A stretch of DNA of 57,435 nucleotides from an uncultured Gammaproteobacteria bacterium (GCA_913057215.1 CAJXNQ010000008.1:1-57435), one strand, 5' to 3'; shown: positions 28,665-37,074, counted from the first letter of the stretch. Notes: generated from the sequence alone by a model not told the origin. Translations and numbers: made by a program.

Positions 28665-29635
28665 TCCGCCATGGAGCCCCGCATCCGGGCTTGCTCACTG
28701 ATCGCAAACTCAAGAAACGATTTGGCAACCAGTGACAGCATGCGACCCTTCGGATGCACAATAAACCACTGTCGCATGATCGGAAAACCACTGACATTCA
28801 GTAATCCAAGGGGACCTTGCGGGCCTTCGAGTGTCATTGAGTGCAGTGACAACACAGATAATCCAAGCCCGGCAAGCACCGCATGTTTGATGGCTTCGTT
28901 ACTGCCCAACTCCATTTTGATTTTGGGCTCGATGCCGGCGGCATCAAAGACCCTGAGCGTTGCATCACGAATCCCAGAGCCTGGTTCACGCAAAATAAAC
29001 GGGTATTCAGCGAGCTCAGCGAGAGAGATTTCAGACCGCGCGGCTAACGGATGGGTTTTCGGTGCAATCACAACCAAGGGATTGGGTGCAAAGGGATGGA
29101 CTTCGACCTCGTCAAACTCGTGCGCGACCTGTCCCATGATGTACAGATCATCTTCGTGATTGGCCATCCGTTCGATCACACGGTCCCGATTTGATACCTT
29201 CAAAGATAATTCAATATTTGGGTACAACTCATTGAATTTACCGAGTAATTCTGGAGCGAGATATTTCGCTGTCGAGACCACTGCCAGCCGCAGGCGTCCC
29301 CGCTTTAAGCCTTGAATCTCTGACAGAGCGACATCGAGATTATTCAAAGAGGTAAACATTTCGCGAATCGTGGAGTACACCACCTCGCCCGCCTCTGTCG
29401 GGCGAACCTGACGGCCAACCTGCATCAAAAGCGGTAATCCAAATGCATCCGTCAGCTTTTTCGTCTGCATTGAGACCGTGGGTTGCGTCAAAAACAGCTC
29501 TTCGGCTGCGCGCGTAAAACTCCCGTGCCGGACAATGGCCTCAAAAATCTGTAGCTGGCGCATTGTCGTGTGCCGAACAATGAATTCAGGAATTTCTGAC
29601 GCAGCCTGTGGTCCCACTTCAAATCCTTTATGCAT
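28628..29635 (-). CDS. cbbR: LysR-type regulator of CO2-fixation genes, CbbR
   Basis: A 335-residue LysR regulator. The winged helix-turn-helix is near the N-terminus (LQIFEAIVRHGSFTRAAEEL, then FLTQPTVSMQTKKL). The effector domain begins near residue 115 (LRLAVVSTAKYLAPELL) and has the FILREPGSGIRDATLRVF segment typical of CbbR. It likely senses a Calvin-cycle metabolite and activates cbbL and possibly bicA. The ATG at 29635 has AAGGGGG upstream; an internal Met at 29563 is less likely. It is the last gene of the minus arm, 53 bases after mcdB, an unusual place for cbbR, which is often divergent from cbbL. Confidence 0.92.
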   Translation of the reverse strand: MHKGFEVGPQAASEIPEFIVRHTTMRQLQIFEAIVRHGSFTRAAEELFLTQPTVSMQTKKLTDAFGLPLLMQVGRQVRPTEAGEVVYSTIREMFTSLNNLDVALSEIQGLKRGRLRLAVVSTAKYLAPELLGKFNELYPNIELSLKVSNRDRVIERMANHEDDLYIMGQVAHEFDEVEVHPFAPNPLVVIAPKTHPLAARSEISLAELAEYPFILREPGSGIRDATLRVFDAAGIEPKIKMELGSNEAIKHAVLAGLGLSVLSLHSMTLEGPQGPLGLLNVSGFPIMRQWFIVHPKGRMLSLVAKSFLEFAISEQARMRGSMADQWPAVFADERA

Positions 29636-29688
29636 GCACCGCCCCCTTCGTGCTCCTGTTGCATCAAGGAGCCAGGGACCAGTGTATG

Positions 29689-29910
29689 TTAATCAGGCCA
29701 GACGCGGGAGCTTGACTGAAACGGAGCGCTGTCCGAGGCAGCGCGTGCCGTCTTCGTGCGTGCAGCAGGTTGCCGGGTCTTTGGCTGCGCCGTTTTCGCC
29801 TGACTCGTCCGTGGTTTCTTGGCCGCAGGCTTTGCTTGTGAGGGCTGCGCCTTCGCCACGGCGGCTAAACTTTGTGCCAGTTTTTCACCAGCGGGTTTGC
29901 GTGCTGTCAT
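29689..29910 (-). CDS. mcdB: Carboxysome positioning protein McdB (alpha-type, very short)
   Basis: A 73-residue, very basic, low-complexity protein rich in Ala, Lys, Gln, Thr and Pro, with no predicted fold. It ends SSSRVWPD, with its single Trp at position 71. Alpha-carboxysome McdB proteins are small, disordered, encoded next to mcdA, and carry an invariant Trp at the extreme C-terminus that recruits McdB to carboxysomes; all of this fits. The gene starts 9 bases after mcdA with AGGAG 6 bases before its ATG. McdB is the cargo adaptor that stimulates McdA ATPase. Sequence similarity alone would not identify it. Confidence 0.8.
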   Translation of the reverse strand: MTARKPAGEKLAQSLAAVAKAQPSQAKPAAKKPRTSQAKTAQPKTRQPAARTKTARAASDSAPFQSSSRVWPD

Positions 29911-29919
29911 CGATGACTC

Positions 29920-30516
29920 CTATGCATTGATTTCATGAAACAAGGCTTTGATTTCGACGCTGGCTTCGCGGCCAGCGCGGCCAATTTGATCGACTGTGCA
30001 TCCCTCAAGGATGGCGTTTCGGTAGGCAACGCGTCGGTGAATGCGGGTGTGCATGGCATTGAGCTTTAATTGATCAAGAATCGCTTCAGCATCCTTGGTC
30101 AACCGTGTGCGCGGCTCAACCTGATTCAAAACCACTGACACCCGAGCCTGCACTGTACTGAGTGCCTCTGACACCGCGAGCGTTGCCCATAAATCAAGGG
30201 GTGACGGCAACACCGGAATCAAGATCTGATCAGCAAACGAGGCAGCCAACACAGTCTCAGCATGGGTAATCGAGGGCGGGCAATCAAAGATTACATGCTG
30301 AAATTCCCGACAGAGCGCCTGCACACCTCTGCTGTCAGACATCGGCTCAACAACAATCGAGTGCCCAGTCGATAAGCTTGCCCAATGTGACGCCGAGCGT
30401 TGCGGATCGGCATCAATGAGGACGGTGGATCCATGCGTCGCGCACTGGCCCGCAAGATTAATGGCCAAGGTGGTCTTTCCGACTCCACCTTTATTACTGG
30501 CCATTGCGATGATCAT
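29920..30516 (-). CDS. mcdA: Carboxysome positioning ATPase McdA (ParA family)
   Basis: A 198-residue ParA/MinD-type ATPase. The deviant Walker A is SNKGGVGKTT at about residues 7-16 with the signature Lys. Walker A' is LIDADPQRSASHW and Walker B is VIFDCPPS. McdA binds the nucleoid with ATP and forms gradients that space carboxysomes along the cell. Chromosomal ParA proteins for DNA segregation are longer and paired with parB; none is here, and the position between acRAF and mcdB supports McdA. The start is 3 bases after the acRAF stop. Confidence 0.92.
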   Translation of the reverse strand: MIIAMASNKGGVGKTTLAINLAGQCATHGSTVLIDADPQRSASHWASLSTGHSIVVEPMSDSRGVQALCREFQHVIFDCPPSITHAETVLAASFADQILIPVLPSPLDLWATLAVSEALSTVQARVSVVLNQVEPRTRLTKDAEAILDQLKLNAMHTRIHRRVAYRNAILEGCTVDQIGRAGREASVEIKALFHEINA

Positions 30517-30519
30517 CGG

Positions 30520-30816
30520 TTAACTCGTATAGCCACCGAGTGCATCGAGATCCTCTGCAAATCGTCGGTGCATCTCTGACAAGGCTTCACCATCTGTACT
30601 CGCGATGGTGACATTTAAATAATCGCGCCCAAAGGCCATGTCCGGGTAATAACCAGCCGCCTCAGACAGCTGCGCCGCCTGGTCTAAGAAACCACGGAGC
30701 GCCTCATAATCTGTAAAAGTGTACCGTCGCTCCAGTTGTGGCGGACGCTCTCGTTCTTTCCACATTCCCATCATGACTCCACGTGCTTGGCCTGAAGCGG
30801 CCTGACGTCGTGTCAT
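30520..30816 (-). CDS. acRAF: Alpha-carboxysome RubisCO assembly factor acRAF (pterin dehydratase-like)
   Basis: Up to 98 residues of a pterin-4a-carbinolamine dehydratase-like fold: ERRYTFTDYEALRGFLD, then GYYPDMAFGRDYLNVTIAS. In alpha-carboxysome operons this protein acts as a RubisCO assembly chaperone rather than a dehydratase. The start is uncertain: the ATG at 30816 has no good ribosome-binding site, while ATGs at 30774/30771/30765 follow GTGGAG and would give about 81-84 residues beginning near MWKERERP. It lies between csoS1 and mcdA in the usual cso order. Confidence 0.88.
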   Translation of the reverse strand: MTRRQAASGQARGVMMGMWKERERPPQLERRYTFTDYEALRGFLDQAAQLSEAAGYYPDMAFGRDYLNVTIASTDGEALSEMHRRFAEDLDALGGYTS

Positions 30817-30835
30817 GCCGCTTCATGAGGATTGA

Positions 30836-31132
30836 TCAGCCTTCAGGCGATGGCAAGACCGGCTCGACCTCGCGATGTGGGCGCGCAATGATGTGTGCAG
30901 CAACTAAGCCATCACCCACCCGCTCACAGGCATCTGCGCCGGCACGGACGGCAGCATTCACTGCACCCGTCTCACCACGAACCATCACAGTGACATACCC
31001 TCCGCCAACGAAGTCGCGTCCAATCAAGCGGACTTCAGCTGCCTTCGTCATGGCATCCGCAGCTTCAATCGCTGGAACCAGGCCGCGTGTTTCAATCATG
31101 CCCAAGGCAATCCCATAAGTTTCATTCGCCAT
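30836..31132 (-). CDS. csoS1: Carboxysome shell hexamer CsoS1 (second copy)
   Basis: A 98-residue single BMC-domain protein forming the hexameric tiles of the shell facets. It contains IALGMIETRGLVPAIEAADA, YVTVMVRGETGAVNAA and AHIIARPHREVEPVL, all CsoS1 hallmarks. The tail PSPEG distinguishes it from the neighbouring copy at 31173. The ATG has GGAG upstream. Alpha-carboxysome operons of sulfur oxidisers often have three csoS1 genes; this locus has two plus csoS1D. Confidence 0.96.
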   Translation of the reverse strand: MANETYGIALGMIETRGLVPAIEAADAMTKAAEVRLIGRDFVGGGYVTVMVRGETGAVNAAVRAGADACERVGDGLVAAHIIARPHREVEPVLPSPEG

Positions 31133-31172
31133 CGTATTTCTCCGTTTATGCTCTCTACAATGAATGGATCAA

Positions 31173-31463
31173 TTATTTCTTCGTCAATACCGGTTCGACT
31201 TCGCGGTGCGGACGGGCAATGATGTGTGCAGCGACTAAGCCGTCACCTACACGCTCACAGGCGTCTGCACCGGCGCGGACCGCAGCATTCACTGCACCGG
31301 TTTCGCCACGAACCATCACGGTGACATAGCCACCACCCACAAAATCTCGACTGATCAAGCGCACCTCGGCAGCCTTTGTCATGGCGTCAGCGGCCTCAAT
31401 GGCGGGCACCAAGCCACGCGTCTCGATCATTCCCAGTGCGATGCCGTAATTTTCTTCAGCCAT
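31173..31463 (-). CDS. csoS1: Carboxysome shell hexamer CsoS1 (first copy)
   Basis: A 96-residue BMC shell protein almost identical to the next gene; differences are at residues 2-5, one Ser/Gly (LISRD versus LIGRD) and the tail (LTKK versus LPSPEG). It forms hexamers with a narrow charged pore. AGGAG precedes the ATG. The DNA differs from its twin at many third positions although the proteins hardly differ, so the duplication is old and both are under selection. It is 9 bases downstream of csoS4B. Confidence 0.96.
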   Translation of the reverse strand: MAEENYGIALGMIETRGLVPAIEAADAMTKAAEVRLISRDFVGGGYVTVMVRGETGAVNAAVRAGADACERVGDGLVAAHIIARPHREVEPVLTKK

Positions 31464-31472
31464 CGTGCTCTC

Positions 31473-31763
31473 CTATTCCTTTGCTGTTGAGATCCAGGGC
31501 TGTTGCGTATCAACATCCGCTGGAGGCCACTGATCGATCACGCCACAAATGGTGAGATCGGTCAGAATGTCGTAGTCACCGGCTGCAAATCGTGCGGCCG
31601 TGCCTGTTGTTAAAAACACCCAGTCCCCCTCTTTGGCACCAACTGGATCCGTTGCTGCCTGCGGTTTCCCGAGTGCATCCCGGACCACCCGGAATACCGT
31701 ATGTTTGAGCCCATCGATTCGGGATGAGCACACCAAGGATCCTGTCACTTGGCAGACCATCAT
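31473..31763 (-). CDS. csoS4B: Carboxysome shell vertex protein CsoS4B
   Basis: A 96-residue CcmL/EutN-family pentamer that caps shell vertices. The fold is seen in VCQVTGSLVCSSRIDGLKH, VGAKEGDWVFLTTGTAARFA and ICGVIDQWPP. It has a longer C-terminal tail than CsoS4A. Two consecutive ATGs (31763, 31760) are possible starts; both overlap the csoS4A stop. The pair csoS4A-csoS4B after csoSCA is the standard alpha-carboxysome order. Confidence 0.95.
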   Translation of the reverse strand: MMVCQVTGSLVCSSRIDGLKHTVFRVVRDALGKPQAATDPVGAKEGDWVFLTTGTAARFAAGDYDILTDLTICGVIDQWPPADVDTQQPWISTAKE

Positions 31764-32020
31764 GCCGATGCCTCATCGGCGGGCGGCCAGTGATCAATGA
31801 TTCCAACAATCGTCAGGTCACTGGGATAGCCTTTACTACCGGCGGCTTCCCGCGCAGCTGAACTGCCCACGCAAATGACCCAATCACCTGGCTTGGCTCC
31901 GACTGCATCCACTGCAACCTGTGAACTGGTGCCATCACGCACCACCTGCAGGTGTTTGTGTTCCATTTCAGCGATGCGATTGGTCGCAACCAAGGGTCGT
32001 TCGACCTGACAGATCTTCAT
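31760..32020 (-). CDS. csoS4A: Carboxysome shell vertex protein CsoS4A
   Basis: An 86-residue CcmL/EutN-family pentamer protein: MKICQVERPLVATNRIAEM, VGAKPGDWVICVGSSAAREA and IVGIIDHWPP. Pentamers close the twelve vertices of the icosahedral shell and limit leakage of CO2. Its ATG overlaps the csoSCA stop as ATGA, and its own stop overlaps the csoS4B start, so the three genes are probably translated in a coupled way. Confidence 0.95.
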   Translation of the reverse strand: MKICQVERPLVATNRIAEMEHKHLQVVRDGTSSQVAVDAVGAKPGDWVICVGSSAAREAAGSKGYPSDLTIVGIIDHWPPADEASA

Positions 32021-33474
32021 TCACCAATTTCCTCTATCAGTGACGGGAGGTTGGATCCCAGCAGTTCAGGCGGCTCGCGGGTCTCTAAATCTCGACTCAC
32101 TTGGATGTAGTGAATCTCGGCACGGGCAAACTGATCGGGATAGCGTGCACTCAATGCCTGTGCCACTCGCGCCGCGCGCTTGGCTGCGCGTGCTCTCGCA
32201 CCCGGTATTGAGCCGTAGTAATCAAACCGAATCACAACGGGTGTCGCCAGACCCCGAGATTGATTCAGGCCCTTAAAAATTTTGAGTCCAACATCGATGT
32301 CGGCTGCACCCTCTTCAACCGTGTGCAAGTACCCGAAATACATCAAATTCCGCAGTTGGATCTCATCAAAGCCGACACCGATGCCAATGAATCGCTCGGC
32401 ATGGCCAATATCTGGATAGACGCCGGCATGGCGGCTCTCGACGTAGCGAAGCTGTTCAAGATTGTGCTCGATCAAGCGCGCTGCGAGCTTCTGCATCCCA
32501 GGGGCTGCGTGCGAGGCCTGTGTCTCAACGTGCGCCTGAATCGCAGTGCGATCCATGCCGACGCAGTCCAGAGCACGGATCTGTGTATCCAGCGCGATCA
32601 CACCGTTTGCATCGGGCAGGTGAAGCCGAATGGCATCAGTGGCCGTATCCACACCGATCAGCAACCCCTCAACGGCCTGATCCTGATGGAAGGTCTGTGC
32701 AACCGCCTTTTTGAATCCATCGAGGGCATCCAGACCGGCTTGCGCGGCTTTCTGATCATCAGAACCATGGGCTGCACAGCCTTCCGTCTCACAATCCACT
32801 GAACTGACGTGATAGGCCACCACCTTGAGATATTGTGTGGCAGATGGGCCGCTTTCTTGGGTGCGCATCAGCTCAACTTCAGCCCACTTCGCAAGATTAT
32901 CTTCAATATCAAAGACAGCACCTGCGTAGGCTTTACGACGGACCAGCTCAGCCGGGAGGCGCAGCACATAACGAATCACATGCGCCATGCGTCCATCTGC
33001 ACAGGGTGTAATGTCAAACCGGTGGTAGCCACACTCGGTTAGAAAGCGTTGAAATGCCTCACACGCAGGGTGCGCGAGCGGTCGGGCCTGAATGGCGTCT
33101 GTCACAAACTGCAGATAGACCGCGAAAGTCAGGTGAGAGACCAAGGCTTTGACATCTAACTGACCGGTCCAGGCGTGTTGCAGCAGTGCATACGGTGGTT
33201 CGCATCCCAAAACTGCACGGATCTCTTCAGCTGCAGACTCGGCAAAATCTGCTTCAAACTGGCGCGAAACCAATTGGCGGACTAACGGAATCACCTGATC
33301 AAACGCCGCTTTGATACGTGTTTCGTACGCACCGAGACGTTGATTTTCATGCGTCACATCACACTCAAGCGTGACGGCATCGAGATGCACAGAACGCGCA
33401 CCCGGCCTGCGAAGCGGCGCACGACCCTCTGGTAGGCCTTGCGGTGTCGAGCGTGTGTGTCGCTGCATGATCAT
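32017..33474 (-). CDS. csoSCA: Carboxysomal carbonic anhydrase CsoSCA (CsoS3)
   Basis: About 485 residues of the epsilon/beta-type carbonic anhydrase inside the alpha-carboxysome, converting HCO3- to CO2 for RubisCO. In my numbering the zinc and catalytic residues are Cys159, Asp161 and Arg163 in CADGR, then His223 in AYHVSSVDC and Cys234 in EGCAAHGS; the 11-residue His-Cys spacing matches H. neapolitanus. The Arg/Pro-rich N-terminus (about 5-30) is probably the disordered RubisCO-binding tail. Starts at GTG 33477, ATG 33474 or ATG 33468 are possible just after the csoS2 stop. Slightly shorter than H. neapolitanus CsoSCA (about 514). Confidence 0.95.
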   Translation of the reverse strand: MIMQRHTRSTPQGLPEGRAPLRRPGARSVHLDAVTLECDVTHENQRLGAYETRIKAAFDQVIPLVRQLVSRQFEADFAESAAEEIRAVLGCEPPYALLQHAWTGQLDVKALVSHLTFAVYLQFVTDAIQARPLAHPACEAFQRFLTECGYHRFDITPCADGRMAHVIRYVLRLPAELVRRKAYAGAVFDIEDNLAKWAEVELMRTQESGPSATQYLKVVAYHVSSVDCETEGCAAHGSDDQKAAQAGLDALDGFKKAVAQTFHQDQAVEGLLIGVDTATDAIRLHLPDANGVIALDTQIRALDCVGMDRTAIQAHVETQASHAAPGMQKLAARLIEHNLEQLRYVESRHAGVYPDIGHAERFIGIGVGFDEIQLRNLMYFGYLHTVEEGAADIDVGLKIFKGLNQSRGLATPVVIRFDYYGSIPGARARAAKRAARVAQALSARYPDQFARAEIHYIQVSRDLETREPPELLGSNLPSLIEEIGE

Positions 33475-33477
33475 CAC

Positions 33478-35250
33478 TTAGCCCCGTGCTCCACCTGAAT
33501 AGGTGATGAGCGCCCCGTCAGACGTATTGCCACTTGAGCCGGTCACTTTACTGACTGGGCGTTCACGCGTTGACATCTCAGGCACACTGACGCGTGTTGC
33601 ATGGCGTGACTCATCACTGCGACGCGTGGTATTTCGGCGCGTTGAAGATGGACCTTCGGTGCCGGTGACGCTCGGATTTCGATCCCAGTCATCGCCTGTA
33701 ATTTTGTGTCCCGTGGTTGCGCCTTCCCCAGTTACAAGACCGACCGGTTGAGTAGGCTCCGTCGCCTGGGTCGATCGTGCCAAGGGAGCGTCATCTGTTC
33801 CGGTGACCTTGTCGCCACCCTTGCCAAAGGATCCCGTAATTCCAGTCGTTGTTTGGGTGTACGCAGTCGCGGCATGCGCTTTAGACATCACACTGAACTG
33901 ACGCACAGGACGATCCGTCGTTTCGTATCCAAACGCTTCCGCCATGTGATCTTCGCCCACATAGGGCGTCCCTGAAATTGGACCGTCGGCGCCACGCGCA
34001 TCGCCTGTCACACCCCCGGCGACCGCCGGCTGAGTGCCCGTGACTGCATGCGCTGCTCGGTCTCTCGGATTCGCATGACTGCCTGTGTAGGGTGTGCCTG
34101 ACATGCCTTCGATGACGTCGTCTGGCGTGCCGGTGGTCGATACAGATTGCGCATTGAGTCCACTGATCCGTGGTCCAGAGTGTGCACGGCGTGTTCCACC
34201 CACAGATGCGGCCGATGGCCGTTCGGAACGGGTTGTCCGCCGATTGCCTGCATAGTTATCACCGGTCACATCGGAGCCATGATCCTGGGCATTCCCGGTC
34301 ACATGATTGTGACCATCTAAAAAATGTCCGGTCAGTCGGCCTGATGCCATTAACTGATCCCGATTACGCCCACGCGCCGCGACGCTCGATTGCGTATTCC
34401 GATACTGACTGCCTGACATCCGCGCGCTTCGATCGCCGTCTGTTCCCGTGACGCGAGAACGCACTGCCTCGCCCCCGGTGATTGGCAATCCATCGGCAGT
34501 GACATCGTCAGCATACTGCGCCTGTGGCCTGAGTAATTGACTGGTCGCCACCCGCCCTGTGACCTGAACACCCGGATGAGCGGGCTCTGGACGACTCTTT
34601 GGACGTGGGCAAAGTGCTTTGAAGACGTCGTCACTGAAATACTCAGTCCCTGTGACTTCACGACACAGCCCGCGATCGGCGCCTGTCATCTCAGGATGTT
34701 GCGCGACAGGAGTCCCCGTGACGTCCTCGCTGCTATTCGAAACCGGTGTCTCGGTATGCGCAGGCGCCGTGGCCGTGGTGGACGCGACCACTGCCCCTTT
34801 CCCAAATTGGCTTTGGCTCGCCCTCAGCGCTTGTGCGCGGGTTCGACTGGCCTCAGCTGGGCTATGTACTGCACTCAAGGCCGCTTTACCGTATTTTGAC
34901 AGCTGTTCACGTCGCTGTTGTGCATCCGAGCGTGGGACAGCGATCGCCTGCACATGTTGGCTGGCCACCACTGGCGGGGCCGAATGATTGTTGGTCGTCG
35001 CCTGCATCACCATGGCACGGGTTCGCTCGTGCGTTGGTAAGTGCGCTTTTCCGGTTGCTGACATCCGGCGGCGGCGTTCACGCGCATCAAGCGGTGCGAC
35101 TACATCCATCTCGGTCGTCTCGGCGGGCTGAACAGAATCAATCGCGTCGGTCTCATGTGAATTGGTCGTATCGACATTGGCCTTGCCTGACTTGGACAAC
35201 GCCATGCGCCGTTCTAATGCGATCTCGCGACCTGTTTTTGATGCAGCCAT
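33478..35250 (-). CDS. csoS2: Carboxysome scaffold protein CsoS2, unusually short
   Basis: A 590-residue repeat protein; H. neapolitanus CsoS2 has 869. Four N-terminal RubisCO-binding repeats lie at about 11-23 (ALERRMALSKSGK), 56-68, 110-122 and 136-152. About twenty xTG/xSG motifs follow. Only one canonical cysteine-bearing M-repeat is evident, around MTGADRGLCREVTGTEYF, and Cys196 and Cys214 are the only cysteines in the protein. The shell-binding C-terminus ends VTGSSGNTSDGALITYSGG. CsoS2 links RubisCO to the shell. The ATG at 35250 has GGGGAG 8 bases upstream. Shortening of the middle region is the oddest trait of this locus. Confidence 0.94.
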   Translation of the reverse strand: MAASKTGREIALERRMALSKSGKANVDTTNSHETDAIDSVQPAETTEMDVVAPLDARERRRRMSATGKAHLPTHERTRAMVMQATTNNHSAPPVVASQHVQAIAVPRSDAQQRREQLSKYGKAALSAVHSPAEASRTRAQALRASQSQFGKGAVVASTTATAPAHTETPVSNSSEDVTGTPVAQHPEMTGADRGLCREVTGTEYFSDDVFKALCPRPKSRPEPAHPGVQVTGRVATSQLLRPQAQYADDVTADGLPITGGEAVRSRVTGTDGDRSARMSGSQYRNTQSSVAARGRNRDQLMASGRLTGHFLDGHNHVTGNAQDHGSDVTGDNYAGNRRTTRSERPSAASVGGTRRAHSGPRISGLNAQSVSTTGTPDDVIEGMSGTPYTGSHANPRDRAAHAVTGTQPAVAGGVTGDARGADGPISGTPYVGEDHMAEAFGYETTDRPVRQFSVMSKAHAATAYTQTTTGITGSFGKGGDKVTGTDDAPLARSTQATEPTQPVGLVTGEGATTGHKITGDDWDRNPSVTGTEGPSSTRRNTTRRSDESRHATRVSVPEMSTRERPVSKVTGSSGNTSDGALITYSGGARG

Positions 35251-35277
35251 CACTCCCGCTCCCCTGCGTCCCTGGAC

Positions 35278-35625
35278 TTACCGTGCGTGACCTTCATGAA
35301 CGACAAAACACAGCCCCTGACTCTGGGTGTATGCGTCGTATCCAAGGAGGCGCACATGATGATCGGGGTAGGCCCGACGACAGGCTTCGATTTCACTCAT
35401 GATGGTATTGAGATCGCGCTCGCCGAACATCGGTAACTTCCACATGGTCCAATAATGATTGGCGCACTGACTCGGATGCTCGTGCTCGATCGCAGGCGTC
35501 CAGCCCTGGCGGATCAAATACTCAACCTGACCCACAACCTCATCCGGTGTGAACTTCGGTAAAAACCCAAAGGTCTCAAGCGTTTGCGCGGTCTGAAAAT
35601 CGCCAACTTCTGCTTTATGTGCCAT
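35278..35625 (-). CDS. cbbS: RubisCO small subunit, form IA
   Basis: A 115-residue small subunit: FGFLPKFTPDEVVGQVEYLI, then the conserved WTPAIEHEHP and NHYWTMWKLPMFGE, ending LCFVVHEG. Eight copies cap the L8 core of form I RubisCO. The lack of an N-terminal extension and the cso context mark it as the carboxysomal IA type. It lies 36 bases downstream of cbbL and 27 bases upstream of csoS2. Confidence 0.97.
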   Translation of the reverse strand: MAHKAEVGDFQTAQTLETFGFLPKFTPDEVVGQVEYLIRQGWTPAIEHEHPSQCANHYWTMWKLPMFGERDLNTIMSEIEACRRAYPDHHVRLLGYDAYTQSQGLCFVVHEGHAR

Positions 35626-35661
35626 TGTCTATATCCTCTTATCCTGAATGATTTTCGTGAC

Positions 35662-37074
35662 TTACAGATCTAACTTATCCACAGTGTCAAACTCGAACTT
35701 GATCTCTTTCCAGGTCTCAAGTGCGATCGCCAACTCAGGACTGCTTTGTGCGGCTGTCATCAGAATGTCGCGCGCTTCGCGCTCAAGATGACGGCCTTCG
35801 TTACGTGCCTTCACACAGGCTTCCAAGGCCACGCGATTGGCGGCGGCGCCGGCTGCGTTACCCCACGGATGGCCCTGGGTTCCGCCACCAAACTGAAGTA
35901 CAGAATCGTCACCGAAGATGGTGACCAAGGCAGGCATGTGCCACACGTGGATACCGCCTGAGGCGACTGCGAATACACCCGGTAAGGAGCCCCAATCCTG
36001 ATCAAAAAAGACGCCACGCGAGCGGTCTTCAGGCACGAAGGACTCTCTCAACTGATCAACATAGCCAAGGGTCGAGTTCCGATCCCCTTCAAGCTTTCCG
36101 ACAACGGTTCCGGTGTGAAGATGATCTCCGCCCGACAGACGCAGACACTTGGCCAGTACACGGAAGTGAATACCATGCTTTGGATGGCGATCGATCACCG
36201 CGTGCATGGCACGGTGGATGTGAAGCAGCATGCCGTTGTCTCGACACCAGTTGGCCAATCCAGTATTGGCCGTAAAGCCGCCGGTTAAGAAGTCATGCAT
36301 GATGATGGGCTGACCCAAGGCTTTGGCGAATTCAGCCCGCTTGTACATTTCTTCAGGCGTTGCTGCCGTCACGTTTAAGTAATGGCCCTTCCGCTCACCG
36401 GTTTCTTGCTCTGCCTTTTGGATGGCCTCGGCGACAAATTCAAAGCGGTCTCTCCAGCGCATGAACGGCTGCGAGTTGACGTTCTCATCGTCCTTGGTCA
36501 AGTCCAAACCGCCGCGCAAGCATTCATAGACGGCTCGGCCATAGTTTTTGGCAGACAAACCAAGCTTCGGTTTAATGGTGGCGCCAAGGAGTGGACGGCC
36601 ATACTTATTTAAGCGGTCTCGCTCAACCTGAATACCAGCCGGTGGACCGCCACAGGTCTTGATGTAGGCGATCGGGAACCGAATGTCTTCAAGGCGCAAA
36701 TGACGCAGTGCCTTGAATCCAAAGACGTTGCCGACCAGCGATGTCAGCACATTAACGATCGACCCTTCTTCAAACAGATCAATGGGATAGGCGATAAAAG
36801 CATAAAATGATTCTTCATCCCCTGGCACATCCTCAATTCGGTAGGCACGGCCTTTGTAGAACTCAAGATCCGTCAGTAATTCCGACCACACCGTACTCCA
36901 AGTGCCGGTCGATGACTCTGCTGCCACGGCAGCCGCAACTTCTTCACGCGGTACGCCCGGCTGCCCGGTACACTTAAAACATGCCAACAGATCGGTATCC
37001 AACGGAACATATTCCGGGGTCCAATACATGTCACGGTATTCTTTAACGCCTGCATCATATGCTTTTGAGGCCAT
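35662..37074 (-). CDS. cbbL: RubisCO large subunit, form IA
   Basis: A 470-residue large subunit that carboxylates ribulose-1,5-bisphosphate. The active-site loop [12 protein letters not shown] has Lys194 (the carbamylated residue), Asp196 and Glu197 in this numbering. [11 protein letters not shown] carries the catalytic Lys168, and [19 protein letters not shown] closes the phosphate site. The ATG at 37074 is preceded by AGGAG; a TTG two codons earlier is unlikely. It heads the carboxysome operon. No CbbQ/CbbO activase gene is in the window, though form IA enzymes usually have one elsewhere. Confidence 0.98.
   Translation of the reverse strand: MASKAYDAGVKEYRDMYWTPEYVPLDTDLLACFKCTGQPGVPREEVAAAVAAESSTGTWSTVWSELLTDLEFYKGRAYRIEDVPGDEESFYAFIAYPIDLFEEGSIVNVLTSLVGNVFGFKALRHLRLEDIRFPIAYIKTCGGPPAGIQVERDRLNKYGRPLLGATIKPKLGLSAKNYGRAVYECLRGGLDLTKDDENVNSQPFMRWRDRFEFVAEAIQKAEQETGERKGHYLNVTAATPEEMYKRAEFAKALGQPIIMHDFLTGGFTANTGLANWCRDNGMLLHIHRAMHAVIDRHPKHGIHFRVLAKCLRLSGGDHLHTGTVVGKLEGDRNSTLGYVDQLRESFVPEDRSRGVFFDQDWGSLPGVFAVASGGIHVWHMPALVTIFGDDSVLQFGGGTQGHPWGNAAGAAANRVALEACVKARNEGRHLEREARDILMTAAQSSPELAIALETWKEIKFEFDTVDKLDL

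Noticed and set aside
29920-30516. ParA homologue considered as a chromosome-partition protein.
   Set aside because: It is shorter than chromosomal ParA, has no parB beside it, and lies between acRAF and an McdB-like gene.
32260-32802. A 180-codon plus-strand frame inside csoSCA.
   Set aside because: It is antisense to the catalytic domain of the carbonic anhydrase, whose active-site residues are intact.
33478-35250. VTG-motif repeats in csoS2 considered as a DNA repeat array.
   Set aside because: The repetition is at protein level with varied codons, the known CsoS2 pattern, not a DNA tandem repeat.
34746-35402. A 218-codon plus-strand frame across csoS2 and cbbS.
   Set aside because: It lies antisense to clear CsoS2 repeats and the end of cbbS; low-complexity repeat DNA keeps other frames open by chance.
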